A stretch of 64,000 bases of DNA from Tissierellales bacterium (GTDB lineage Bacteria > Bacillota > Clostridia > Tissierellales > Tissierellaceae): positions 1 through 64,000 of the forward strand of contig JASLAT010000023.1 in assembly GCA_030146915.1 (NCBI GenBank). The letters are read 5' to 3'. A program made the translations under genes and the position numbers. Below, piece by piece: positions 42,986-51,627 of this stretch (the stretch's first letter is position 1; every line of letters begins with the position of its first letter). The notes below the pieces were generated by a model. It made no database searches. It worked only from the letters and a program-made list of their open reading frames with translations, and had not been told where the DNA came from.

Positions 42986-44806
42986 TATAAATCTAGATGG
43001 TAATATTCTCTCATTTTCTACTTTGTCAAATATAAATAGAGTTAAGAAAAACTTAGCCCTTGTTAAGGCTACATAAAACAATCTTCTCTCTTCTTCGAAC
43101 TCATCATAGATACCTTGGTCTAAACTTCTAATACTTGAACCAGAAGGAAACTCTTCATCTATTAAATCAATTAGATATACTCTATCAAACTCCAATCCTT
43201 TAGCAGAATGAATAGTAGTAAGTGTTAAGCTTGAATTCATATTATTATTTTTGCATAAATTTTTTAAAGTTAATAATCTATCCTTAAAATCTTCTAATGA
43301 TTCTGTTCCTTTTGCAATTAATTCTATATAATCTAATATAAGCAATAAAGACTTATAATTATAGTTAAAAAGCTCACATTGGTCTTTTAGTCTATTAACA
43401 TATTCTAGATTATATTTAATATAATCTATAGCAAGGCTAGGTTTTAAAGATGAAAGTTTTTTAAAATCCAATTCTAATTCATTTAAATTTTTTAATTGAT
43501 AGTTTTTTAATCCGGGATATTGTTTCATTCTTTTAAAAACACAGGTTTCAGAATTTAGCTTAGCTGCAAAATTAACTTGATTTCTCGAAATATACCCTTT
43601 CTTTTTATAAAAAATTCTATCATAGAGTTTCAGATTACTAGTATCTTGGGCAAATCTTAAGATATTTAAAATATCATATACTACCCAATGGTTAAAAAAT
43701 TTTAAATTCTTATCTTTAATATTGAAATCAATATTTTCTCTTTCAAGCCTATCAATAAGACCAATAGCTGAGATATTATTTCTAAATAATACGGCAGAGC
43801 TACCATTAGAGTGTTTTTTTAAATTTTTTATTATATAATCATACTGATCCTCTACTCTACTAACTCTAACTATAGAGACAGGTTCTAAATAGTCATTATT
43901 TGTAAAAATTTTCTTATTAAACCTTTTAGAATTATTTTTAATTAAATTATTAGAGGCTTTTACAATGTTTTTACTGGATCTAAAATTCTCTTGCATAAAA
44001 AATATTTTTGCATTTTCAAAACTATTTTTAAAATCCATTAAACCTTGTGGATAGGCTCCTCTGAAACCATAAATAGACTGATCATCATCAGCTACTATAA
44101 AAAGATTATTATGTTTTTTTGCTAAAAGTTTAATGATCTCTAGCTGAATTTTAGAAGTGTCTTGTCCTTCATCTAACTGTATGAAATCATATTTATTTTG
44201 ATAAAAATTGAGAATTTCATCTTTGTTTTTTAAAATTTTATAACTAAGTGTCAACATATCATCAAAATCTATATAATTATTAGATTCTTTAAACTCTTCA
44301 TAATCTTTAAAGATATGATCTAATTTTGCAATATCAAACTTATCTAAAATGCTTGTAGAAGCCATCATATTTTTTACATAACCAATTGCATTTATAATAG
44401 TATCCATCTTATCCTCAGATAGAAAGCTTGAGTTATATTTATAATAAATTTCTTTTAAAATAGAGTACTTATTAACTGGGTCTTTAAAATCTTCTATTAA
44501 CTTATAGCTTTTTCCCATATGTCTAGCATAATCTCTAACAATAAAAAAAGCAAAGCTATGAATTGTAGAAAATTGAACATGACCGGTTAACTGTGGAAAG
44601 CTAGAGTTGAAACGATTTTTCATATCCATAGCAGATGCCCTACTAAATGTAATAGATAAGATTCTATTAGGATTTATTTTATGATTTTTAATTAAATTTT
44701 TAATTCTATGTAGTAAAACTGTAGTTTTTCCAGCACCTGGTACTGCTAAGACTAAGGCAGGGCCTAAATAGTGTTTTACTGCTTGTTGCTGCTCTTTATT
44801 TAACAA
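42971..44806 (-). CDS. UvrD/Rep-type superfamily I DNA helicase
   Basis: All SF1A helicase motifs are present: I AVPGAGKTT, Ia ITFSRASA, II QLDEGQD, III ADDDQSIYGFRGA, IV ENFRSSKNI, V TTIHSAKGLEFDRVYLIDL and VI RRLFYVALTRAK. At 611 aa it is shorter than PcrA/UvrD, with a reduced region between motifs IV and V, so I give no symbol. The start is TTG at 44806 behind AGGGGTG. It stands alone on the minus strand. A role in DNA repair is likely by family. Confidence 0.9.
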   Translation of the reverse strand: MLNKEQQQAVKHYLGPALVLAVPGAGKTTVLLHRIKNLIKNHKINPNRILSITFSRASAMDMKNRFNSSFPQLTGHVQFSTIHSFAFFIVRDYARHMGKSYKLIEDFKDPVNKYSILKEIYYKYNSSFLSEDKMDTIINAIGYVKNMMASTSILDKFDIAKLDHIFKDYEEFKESNNYIDFDDMLTLSYKILKNKDEILNFYQNKYDFIQLDEGQDTSKIQLEIIKLLAKKHNNLFIVADDDQSIYGFRGAYPQGLMDFKNSFENAKIFFMQENFRSSKNIVKASNNLIKNNSKRFNKKIFTNNDYLEPVSIVRVSRVEDQYDYIIKNLKKHSNGSSAVLFRNNISAIGLIDRLERENIDFNIKDKNLKFFNHWVVYDILNILRFAQDTSNLKLYDRIFYKKKGYISRNQVNFAAKLNSETCVFKRMKQYPGLKNYQLKNLNELELDFKKLSSLKPSLAIDYIKYNLEYVNRLKDQCELFNYNYKSLLLILDYIELIAKGTESLEDFKDRLLTLKNLCKNNNMNSSLTLTTIHSAKGLEFDRVYLIDLIDEEFPSGSSIRSLDQGIYDEFEEERRLFYVALTRAKFFLTLFIFDKVENERILPSRFIKELS

Positions 44807-44854
44807 TACTACACACCCCTTTTATATCTATAGCCTATAATAACATAAAATCTA

Positions 44855-44883
44855 TTATTTGTATTACTTATATATGTTATAAT
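44855..44883 (+). promoter_or_regulatory. Extended -10 promoter of the nitroreductase gene
   Basis: TGTTATAAT (44875-44883) is an extended -10 with a perfect TATAAT; a weak TTATTT lies 17 nt upstream of the hexamer. Confidence 0.5.
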
Positions 44884-44913
44884 ATATATGAATATTAAAT
44901 GGGAGGTATTTTT

Positions 44914-45705
44914 ATGCTAATGACAAACTTTTTAACAAACCGTAAATCGGTTAGGGAGTTTAAAGAAAAAGAATTGAACCTAGATACTCTTAATGAGATA
45001 AAGGCTACATTAAGCTCATTAGAAAGGGAAGCGAAGGAAGGAGATATAGAGTTTAGGTTATATGAGAATGGACAGGCTCTATATGATGGATTTAAAGAAA
45101 CTGGTGGGTATGCTGGAATGATGATAGACAGTCCTCACTATATACTTTTAAAAACTAGCGATGATAAGATAAGTCAAATATATGGAGCTTATTATACAGA
45201 AAAACTAATCACAGAGTTACATAATTTATCTTTAGGAACTTGTTGGGTAACTTTAAGTGATGTTGCAGTAGATAAGAGGGCTGAAGTTTTAGGAGAAGAG
45301 TATAAAACAGTAGAGTACATCTTAGCTATAGGTGAAATTAAACCTAGAAATCCTTTTGAAAAAGAAACATTTAGTGAAAGAAAAGAAGTTTCAGAGTTAG
45401 TTTTTGAAGAAGAGTTAGGAAATAAAGTCGATCCAACTACTTTAGAATATAGAGGCTTATCTGATCTATTTTACTATTTAAGATTTGCTCCTTCTGCTAA
45501 AAACTTGCAACCATGGAGATTTTTATTAAAAGGAAATAAAGTGTACCTTTATCTAGAAAAAGAAAATGTAAACTTAATGGATGCTGGTATTATTATGTAT
45601 TACTTTGAAGAATTAGCAAAGATGATAGGGATTGAAAGTTCATGGAAGCTACTAGATTTTGAAGAAGAAAGTGAATATGTTAAAATAGCAGAAATAGAGT
45701 TATAG
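44914..45705 (+). CDS. Nitroreductase-family protein (TM1586 type)
   Basis: The protein resembles the TM nitroreductase family: NRKSVREFKEKEL near the N-terminus, ILAIGEIKPRNPFE midway and the FAPSAKNLQPWRF motif near residue 197, where flavin binding is expected. It spans 263 aa from ATG 44914, behind GGGAGGT, with an alternative ATG at 44920. Physiological substrates are unknown. It has its own promoter and terminator. Confidence 0.82.
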   Translation: MLMTNFLTNRKSVREFKEKELNLDTLNEIKATLSSLEREAKEGDIEFRLYENGQALYDGFKETGGYAGMMIDSPHYILLKTSDDKISQIYGAYYTEKLITELHNLSLGTCWVTLSDVAVDKRAEVLGEEYKTVEYILAIGEIKPRNPFEKETFSERKEVSELVFEEELGNKVDPTTLEYRGLSDLFYYLRFAPSAKNLQPWRFLLKGNKVYLYLEKENVNLMDAGIIMYYFEELAKMIGIESSWKLLDFEEESEYVKIAEIEL

Positions 45706-45731
45706 TATAAAGTAAATAGTTATAGTTAAAG

Positions 45732-45767
45732 GAAAAGGAAGGTGAATTAACCCTCCTTTTCTTTTTT
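45732..45767 (+). terminator. Rho-independent terminator after nitroreductase
   Basis: GAAAAGGAAGGT (45732-45743) pairs with ACCCTCCTTTTC (45750-45761) with one mismatch, followed by TTTTTTAT. Confidence 0.85.
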
Positions 45768-45809
45768 ATATAGTAATAAAATTTAAGATAACTAATCCTA
45801 TACTTAAGC

Positions 45810-45893
45810 TCAACTATTGGTTTATATATCCTTGACAAAAGAGATATAAAGTAATAGTATTATAGTTGAACATATGAACCAATAATCATATGT
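45810..45893 (+). promoter_or_regulatory. Promoter and repeated operator of the metal ATPase
   Basis: TTGACA (45832-45837) is followed after 17 nt by TAGTAT (45855-45860). ACATATGA (45870-45877) and TCATATGT (45886-45893) form a perfect 8-8-8 inverted repeat. ATTGGTTTATAT (45816-45827) mirrors ATATGAACCAAT (45872-45883) with one mismatch across the promoter, and TCAACTAT (45810-45817) mirrors ATAGTTGA (45862-45869). The ATATGAA half-site resembles ArsR/SmtB-type metal sensor operators; that identity is inference. Confidence 0.65.
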
Positions 45894-45924
45894 ACATATA
45901 AAAATGGTAAATAGGAGGGGTTAA

Positions 45925-46617
45925 ATGAATATAGAGTTAGAATTAAATGGCTTAAATTGCACAAGTTGTGCTGATAAAATAGAGTCTTTATCTAATAAAT
46001 TATCAGGAGTACAAAGTTCAAGTTTTAATTTTGTTACAAAAAAACTTGATGTTATAATAAATGATAGCTCTCAATATGAAATTATCACTAAAGAGATTAT
46101 TGACATAGTAAAGGATTTAGAACCAGAGGTTGATGTAGTTGATCTTACCAAAAAACCAAATAAGATGGAGTTAGAATTAAATGGTTTGAATTGTTCTGAT
46201 TGTGCTAGAAATATAGAGGATACTGTTCAAGGATTACAGGAAGTAGAATCTTTAAGTTTTAACTTTGTTACAAAAAAACTAATTGTATTTTTATCAAAAA
46301 ATGCAAATTATGAGAAATTATATAATGAAATAGTTTCTATAGTTAACAGATTAGAACCTGATGTAGATATTATTGACCTTAATGAGTCTTATAATATAAA
46401 AACTTTAAATTTAAAGCTTAGAGGTTTAGACTGTGTTGATTGTGCAAAAAACATAGAAAAGTTTACAAAAAGTCTTAAGGGAGTAGAGGATGCACAATTT
46501 AATTTTGTTAATTCTATATATACGGTGAAATTAAGAGAAGAAATAAATGTTTCAGAAGTAAAGATGGAAGTAGAAGATATTATTAATACTATTGAACCAG
46601 GTGTAGAGATAATAGAT
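45925..46617 (+). repeat. Three tandem HMA-like repeats inside the metal ATPase
   Basis: The N-terminal 231 residues consist of three units of 78-80 aa. Each has LNGLNC-xx-C or a close variant, then FNFV and a VDIIDL-like end. Units 1 and 2 share ELELNGLNC and SFNFVTKKL; unit 3 is more diverged. Confidence 0.88.
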
Positions 46618-48507
46618 ATGGGCAGCGGTAAATTAGAAAAAGAAAATATATCGGACAAGACAAGCAAGATAGATAAAAGACAAGTATTAACTATAATTTC
46701 TTCTGCAGTTTTAGCATCTATTCCTTGGTTATTTGGGTTTAGCGGTAAAATTAGATTTTTGTTTTATTTTTTATCATATCTAATTATAGGGAATAAAATA
46801 ATAAAACAAGCTTTTAATAACATAAAAGCAGGATTATGGTTTGATGAAAACTTTCTAATGACTATAGCAACTATAAGCGCTTTTATAATTGGAGAGTATC
46901 CAGAGGCTGTTATGGTAATGTTACTTTATCAAATAGGAGAAACACTACAAGGTATGGCAGTAAATCATTCAAGAGACTCTATAACTGCCTTAATGGATAT
47001 AAGACCAGATTCTGTAAACTTAGAAAAGCAAGGCGAGGTCGTAGTAGTAGACCCTAGTGAAGTTTCTATAGGGGATATAATTGTTGTTAGGCCCGGAGAA
47101 AAGGTAGCTTTAGATGGAATTATAATAGAAGGTAGTTCTTCATTAGATACTTCAAATATTACTGGAGAGTCTGTACCAAGAAAGGTAGTTGAGGGTGAAG
47201 AGGTTTTATCAGGTGTAGTTAATTTACAAGGACTTCTTAGAATTAAAGTTATGAAAAATTTTGGAGAATCTACTATTTCAAAGATACTAGATTTAGTAGA
47301 AAATGCATCTAGTAAAAAGGCAGAGACAGAGAATTTTATTACCAAATTTTCTAGATATTATACTCCAATAGTTGTATTTATAGCTATAGCTTTAGCATTT
47401 ATACCTCCTTTGTTGGGTTATGGACATATTAAAGATTGGTTATATAATGCTTCTATATTCTTAGTAATTTCATGTCCGTGTGCTTTAGTTATATCAGTAC
47501 CCTTAGGATTTTTTGGAGGTTTAGGAGCAGCATCTAAATCTGGTATACTTGTAAAAGGTGGAAATTATTTAGAGGCCTTAGCTGATGTAGATACTGTTGT
47601 ATTTGATAAGACGGGGACAGTGACAGAGGGTATTTTTGATGTTACAGATATTGAAATTTATGGTTCTTATTCTGAGGATGAAGTTATAAAAATAGCAGCA
47701 CATGGAGAGGCATTTTCAAATCATCCAATAGCTAAGTCAATAGTTAATAAATATGAAGATAATATTAACAATGATATTATATCTAATTATGAAGAAATAG
47801 CTGGAAAAGGCATTAGTGTAGACATTGACCAAAAGAAAGTTTTACTTGGAAATTATAAACTAATGAGAGATTTAAAGGTAGACTATAAAAAGTCCAATAG
47901 ATTGGGAAGTCTAGTATATGTTGCTATAGATGGAGAACATATTGCGACTATAGTTGTTTCTGATAAAATAAAAGAAACTGCATATAGAGACTTGCAAGAT
48001 TTAAAGAAAGTAGGGGTTAACAATACTATAATGCTATCTGGTGATAAGATAGAAACAGTTGAAGAGGTTGCTAAACTACTAAAAATAGATAAGGCTTATG
48101 GCGAGTTATTACCACAAGATAAAGTTACTATGTTTGAAGATATAATAATTCATAAATCACAAAAGTCAAAAGTAGCTTTTGTTGGTGATGGGGTTAATGA
48201 TGCCCCAGTTTTAGCTAGAGCGGATGTAGGTATAGCGATGGGAGGATTAGGATCAGATGCTGCTATTGAAGCTTCTGATATAGTTATAATGACAGATGAT
48301 ATAGGAAAGATTGCCAGTGGAATAAAAATAGGAAGGAATACTAGAAAAATAGTAATTCAAAATATATCCTTAGCCCTAGGAGTAAAGTTAATAGTATTAA
48401 CTTTAGGTGCATTTGGACAGGCTACTATGTGGCAAGCAGTTTTCGCAGATGTTGGAGTTTCAATAATAGCCATTTTAAATTCTATTAGAGCATTAAAATT
48501 AAAATAA
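45925..48507 (+). CDS. Heavy-metal P1B-type ATPase, Zn/Cd/Pb exporter type
   Basis: This 860-aa pump has three N-terminal metal-binding repeats with CxxC at 12-15, 90-93 and 170-173, then membrane helices with the CPC motif at 517-519 (SCPCALVIS), phosphorylation Asp561 in DKTGT, and GDGVNDAPVL. The CPC context and the HPIA motif fit the CadA/ZntA group exporting Zn, Cd or Pb; copper is less likely. It has its own promoter, operator region and terminator, with no regulator gene beside it. Confidence 0.93.
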   Translation: MNIELELNGLNCTSCADKIESLSNKLSGVQSSSFNFVTKKLDVIINDSSQYEIITKEIIDIVKDLEPEVDVVDLTKKPNKMELELNGLNCSDCARNIEDTVQGLQEVESLSFNFVTKKLIVFLSKNANYEKLYNEIVSIVNRLEPDVDIIDLNESYNIKTLNLKLRGLDCVDCAKNIEKFTKSLKGVEDAQFNFVNSIYTVKLREEINVSEVKMEVEDIINTIEPGVEIIDMGSGKLEKENISDKTSKIDKRQVLTIISSAVLASIPWLFGFSGKIRFLFYFLSYLIIGNKIIKQAFNNIKAGLWFDENFLMTIATISAFIIGEYPEAVMVMLLYQIGETLQGMAVNHSRDSITALMDIRPDSVNLEKQGEVVVVDPSEVSIGDIIVVRPGEKVALDGIIIEGSSSLDTSNITGESVPRKVVEGEEVLSGVVNLQGLLRIKVMKNFGESTISKILDLVENASSKKAETENFITKFSRYYTPIVVFIAIALAFIPPLLGYGHIKDWLYNASIFLVISCPCALVISVPLGFFGGLGAASKSGILVKGGNYLEALADVDTVVFDKTGTVTEGIFDVTDIEIYGSYSEDEVIKIAAHGEAFSNHPIAKSIVNKYEDNINNDIISNYEEIAGKGISVDIDQKKVLLGNYKLMRDLKVDYKKSNRLGSLVYVAIDGEHIATIVVSDKIKETAYRDLQDLKKVGVNNTIMLSGDKIETVEEVAKLLKIDKAYGELLPQDKVTMFEDIIIHKSQKSKVAFVGDGVNDAPVLARADVGIAMGGLGSDAAIEASDIVIMTDDIGKIASGIKIGRNTRKIVIQNISLALGVKLIVLTLGAFGQATMWQAVFADVGVSIIAILNSIRALKLK

Positions 48508-48515
48508 TAAAATGT

Positions 48516-48547
48516 ATAAAAAGTAGAGCTAAGCTCTACTTTTTTAC
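48516..48547 (+). terminator. Rho-independent terminator after the metal ATPase
   Basis: AAAAAGTAGAGC (48518-48529) pairs with GCTCTACTTTTT (48533-48544), followed by further T. Confidence 0.94.
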
Positions 48548-48584
48548 TTATAAAATATGATATAGTTATAGTGGAGTGATTGTG

Positions 48585-49496
48585 ATGAATTACGAAAATA
48601 GAAAAAATAATTATATTATATTAGCTGAAGAATTTCATTTATCAGGTGATAAATACAAGGCTTTAAAGAAGTATAAACAAGCTCTAAAATTTAGTAAAGA
48701 TAAAGATAGTAAAATTTTAATACTTTTCAGAGTTGCACTTTTAAAGGATGAACTTTCTTATTATTACGATGCTGTAGAATATTATGATAAGATTTTAGAA
48801 CTTGATAGTAATCAACCAGGTGCTTATTATGGGAAAGCAATAGCTTTTGAAGAGCTATTAAATTATGATGAGGCTATATATAATTATAAAAAGGCTATAA
48901 AGTTGAATAATAAATATGACAGAGCATATTTTTATTTAGCTAATTTATATGATAAAATGGGAAACTTAGATAAAGCTATAGAATACTATTTAAAAGTTAT
49001 AAATTTAGTTGATGATAATATAGCTTATAATAATATAGCTGGAATATTTGAAGAGTTGGGACTTATAAATACTTCTATGTATTTTGTAAATCAGTCTTTA
49101 AATATTGATGATTCATATTATAAGGCTTTATATAACAAAGGTGTCCTTTTATATAGTTTAAATAAACCCAAAAGTAGTATTTTATATTATAAGAAAGCTA
49201 TGAGGGTTAATCCAAACTTTCTAAATATATATTTAAATCTTTCTGAAATATATTTAGATTTAGGAGATTATGTTGAGGCTATTGATATTACTAGCAAGGG
49301 TTTACAGTTGGAGAAAAATGAAGATTTATATTATAATAGGGCTTGCGCCTATACAGCTTTAAAGAACTATGACTTAGCTCTAGAAGATCTAAAGACTAGT
49401 ATAGACTTAAATGAAGATATAAAAATCTATGCTAAATCAGATGTAGATTTACTGGAGTTAAAAAAGCTAGATGAGTTTGAAAAGATTATAAAATAA
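48585..49496 (+). CDS. Tetratricopeptide repeat protein
   Basis: The 303 aa consist of about seven or eight TPR units; clear ones are PGAYYGKAIAFEELLNYDEA, DRAYFYLANLYDKMGNLDKA and LYYNRACAYTALKNYDLA. There is no signal peptide, so it is cytosolic and likely a protein-interaction scaffold. I use ATG 48585, 8 nt after GGAG, over in-frame GTGs at 48576 and 48582. It precedes map by 15 nt. Confidence 0.87.
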   Translation: MNYENRKNNYIILAEEFHLSGDKYKALKKYKQALKFSKDKDSKILILFRVALLKDELSYYYDAVEYYDKILELDSNQPGAYYGKAIAFEELLNYDEAIYNYKKAIKLNNKYDRAYFYLANLYDKMGNLDKAIEYYLKVINLVDDNIAYNNIAGIFEELGLINTSMYFVNQSLNIDDSYYKALYNKGVLLYSLNKPKSSILYYKKAMRVNPNFLNIYLNLSEIYLDLGDYVEAIDITSKGLQLEKNEDLYYNRACAYTALKNYDLALEDLKTSIDLNEDIKIYAKSDVDLLELKKLDEFEKIIK

Positions 49497-49511
49497 TAGA
49501 GGAGAGATTAT

Positions 49512-50261
49512 ATGGTAGTTATAAAAACTAAAGAAGAAATAGCTAAAATGAAAGAGGCTGGTAAATTATTAGCTAATGTTCATAAAGAAATAGCTAAAAT
49601 GATAAAACCAGGGGTTAGCACTTGGGAAATTGAAGAATTTGTAAGGGACTATTTAGATAAACATGGTGCAACTGCTGAACAAATTGGATACCATGGATAT
49701 GAATATGCTACTTGTGCTTCTATAAATGATGAAATATGCCATGGTTTTCCAAGAAAAGAAAAGTTAAAAGAAGGAGATATAGTTACCATAGATATGGTAG
49801 TGAATTTAAATGGTTGGTTAGCCGACTCAGCTTGGAGCTATGCAGTAGGAAAAGTATCCGATGAGGCAAAAAAACTTATGGAAGTTACTAAAAAAGCTTT
49901 ATATTTAGGAATAGAACAAGCTAAAGTAGGAAATAGATTGGGAGATATCGGACATGCGATTCAATCGTATGTGGAATCAGAAGGATTTTCCGTTGTTCGT
50001 GATTTTGTAGGACATGGAATTGGAAGGGATATGCATGAAGATCCTCAAGTATTACATTATGGAAATCCAGGAAGAGGTTTAAGATTATTAGAAGGTATGA
50101 CCCTAACTATAGAACCTATGGTTAATACAGGAACTTATAAGTTAACCATAGATGATGATGGTTGGACTGCTAGAACATTGGATGGTGGACTTTCTGCTCA
50201 GTATGAGCATACATTAGCAATAACGGAAGATGGGCCTATAATTTTGACAGAACAGGATTAG
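49512..50261 (+). CDS. map: Methionine aminopeptidase, type I
   Basis: Map removes initiator methionine. The 249-aa enzyme has the five metal ligands Asp94, Asp105, His168, Glu201 and Glu232, and His77 in CHGFP. It starts behind AGAGGAGAG, 15 nt after the TPR gene. In most Firmicutes map sits between adk and infA; here it has moved away, and this appears to be the only copy in the window. Confidence 0.97.
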   Translation: MVVIKTKEEIAKMKEAGKLLANVHKEIAKMIKPGVSTWEIEEFVRDYLDKHGATAEQIGYHGYEYATCASINDEICHGFPRKEKLKEGDIVTIDMVVNLNGWLADSAWSYAVGKVSDEAKKLMEVTKKALYLGIEQAKVGNRLGDIGHAIQSYVESEGFSVVRDFVGHGIGRDMHEDPQVLHYGNPGRGLRLLEGMTLTIEPMVNTGTYKLTIDDDGWTARTLDGGLSAQYEHTLAITEDGPIILTEQD

Positions 50262-50266
50262 TAGCA

Positions 50267-50295
50267 TTTACTAAAAATATTTGATGTGGTACAAT
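50267..50295 (+). promoter_or_regulatory. Candidate promoter of the hemolysin III-like gene
   Basis: TTTACT (50267-50272) and TACAAT (50290-50295) are 17 nt apart in the gap between map and the next gene. Confidence 0.4.
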
Positions 50296-50326
50296 TTAAA
50301 GTTAATAATTGAATAGGAGGGAAGCT

Positions 50327-50974
50327 ATGAATAATTTGAAAAAATATACAGTTAAAGAAGAGATATTTAATAGTGTTACCCATGGTTTAGGAGTAGTATT
50401 TGGAATAGTAGTTTTAGGTGTTTTACTTTATGGGGCCATAAGAAAAAATGATGTTAAATCCATAGTAGGCTTTAGTATATATGGCGGATCATTAATACTT
50501 ATGTATTTATTTTCAACCTTATATCATAGTATTCCTAAAAAAAGTATAAAAAAGATATTAAGAGTATTTGATCATAGTGGTATCTTTATATTTATTGCTG
50601 GGACATTTACGCCTATAGCACTTTTAATTTTAAAAGGTAGGATGAGATTTTATAGCTTGTTATTTATGTGGGTAATAGCTATAGTAGGTATTATTTTTAA
50701 ATTAAGAACTTATAAAAATCTAGATAAGTATAAAATTTTATCTCTAGCATTGTATATAGGTATGGGATGGATAACAGTATTTACTTTAAAAAGTATAATA
50801 AACAGAGTGGGTTTGAATTTTGTTATATATTTAGCCATTGGTGGTATAGTATATACAATAGGAACTATATTTTATGCAAATAAGAAGATACCATACAATC
50901 ATGGTATTTGGCATCTATTTGTTTTAGCCGGTACTATAATACATTTTGCTGGTATATATAAATATCTGGCTTAA
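50327..50974 (+). CDS. Hemolysin III / PAQR-family membrane protein
   Basis: Seven membrane helices and the PAQR/HlyIII motifs identify the family: NSVTHGLGVVFG, FSTLYHS, DHSGIFIFIAGTFTPIAL and the C-terminal HGIWHLFVLAGTIIHFAGIY. The Ser, Asp and His residues resemble the zinc site of these proteins. True hemolytic activity is unproven for most members. I use ATG 50327 (215 aa) behind AGGAGGG; an in-frame GTG or TTG at 50309 lacks a site. Confidence 0.87.
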   Translation: MNNLKKYTVKEEIFNSVTHGLGVVFGIVVLGVLLYGAIRKNDVKSIVGFSIYGGSLILMYLFSTLYHSIPKKSIKKILRVFDHSGIFIFIAGTFTPIALLILKGRMRFYSLLFMWVIAIVGIIFKLRTYKNLDKYKILSLALYIGMGWITVFTLKSIINRVGLNFVIYLAIGGIVYTIGTIFYANKKIPYNHGIWHLFVLAGTIIHFAGIYKYLA

Positions 50975-50989
50975 AAGGAGGAAAAATTA

Positions 50990-51445
50990 ATGAAATTAGC
51001 AGAAGCTTTAATAGAAAGATCAAACCTACAGAAAGAATTGGCTGTTTTACAATACAGAATAAATGAGAATGTTAGAGTTCAAGAGGGAGATATCCCAGCA
51101 GAAGATCCAAATGAACTTTCAAGAACATATATAGAAAAACAAGGACGATTAACTTATCTTATTCAAAAAATTAATTATACTAATTCTAATACTAAGTTTG
51201 ATGATGCTATGACTATTGCTGATGCTTTAGCCAAAAGAGATGGACTAGAAAGTATTAAAAGTCATTTAAGTCAAATGGTGGAAGCAGCCAGTATAGCAAA
51301 TGATAGGTTTACAAGAAGTGAGGTAAAATTCATAAGAACAATAGATATTCAAAGCTATCAGAAGAAGATAGATAAAATATCTAAAGATTGGAGAGAATTA
51401 GATACAAAAATACAGTCTTTAAACTGGACTGTAGATCTTAAATAA
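50990..51445 (+). CDS. DIP1984-family (septicolysin-like) protein
   Basis: I recognise the DIP1984 family: MKLAEALIERSNLQKELAVL, then VQEGDIPAEDPNEL, IADALAKRDGLESIKSHLSQ, YTRSE-like FTRSEVKFIRTIDI and the end WRELDTKIQSLNWTVDL. The protein is 151 aa and largely helical, probably a coiled-coil. Some relatives are called septicolysin, but a toxin role is not established. It has no signal peptide. It follows the hemolysin III-like gene by 15 nt with AAAGGAGG. Confidence 0.82.
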   Translation: MKLAEALIERSNLQKELAVLQYRINENVRVQEGDIPAEDPNELSRTYIEKQGRLTYLIQKINYTNSNTKFDDAMTIADALAKRDGLESIKSHLSQMVEAASIANDRFTRSEVKFIRTIDIQSYQKKIDKISKDWRELDTKIQSLNWTVDLK

Positions 51446-51627
51446 TAAAGTAGGTAGTCTAGAAGAAAGCGAATACAAAAAAATACTCAAGATTAGCCTT
51501 GGGACATGGCAATAGATAAAAGTTAGGTCCATAAAAGTTACATGAGTACAAATTAAAGTTATAAATTACTACCAAGTATTGATTCTTTTAGATGAGGGTG
51601 GGTTTGGGGAATACTTAAGGAGGAAGC
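51446..51627 (+). ncRNA. Structured leader before the first MATE gene, class unknown
   Basis: This 182-nt gap has no gene. Perfect helices are GGTAGT (51453-51458) with ACTACC (51568-51573); nested inside it, TACTCA (51484-51489) with TGAGTA (51543-51548); inside that, GGAC (51502-51505) with GTCC (51527-51530). Downstream, AAGTATT (51574-51580) pairs with AATACTT (51610-51616), directly beside the AAGGAGG site. This looks like an aptamer-plus-switch layout. I cannot match it to a known class. Confidence 0.45.

Noticed and set aside
42971..44806. Defence-island helicase
   Set aside because: Flanking genes are a HAD phosphatase and a nitroreductase; no nuclease, methylase or other defence partner is present.
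51591..51607. AGGGTGG resembling the T-box core before the first MATE gene
   Set aside because: The required ACCGCG does not follow (TTTGGGG does), no Stem I motifs are clear, and there is no terminator hairpin. A chance match.
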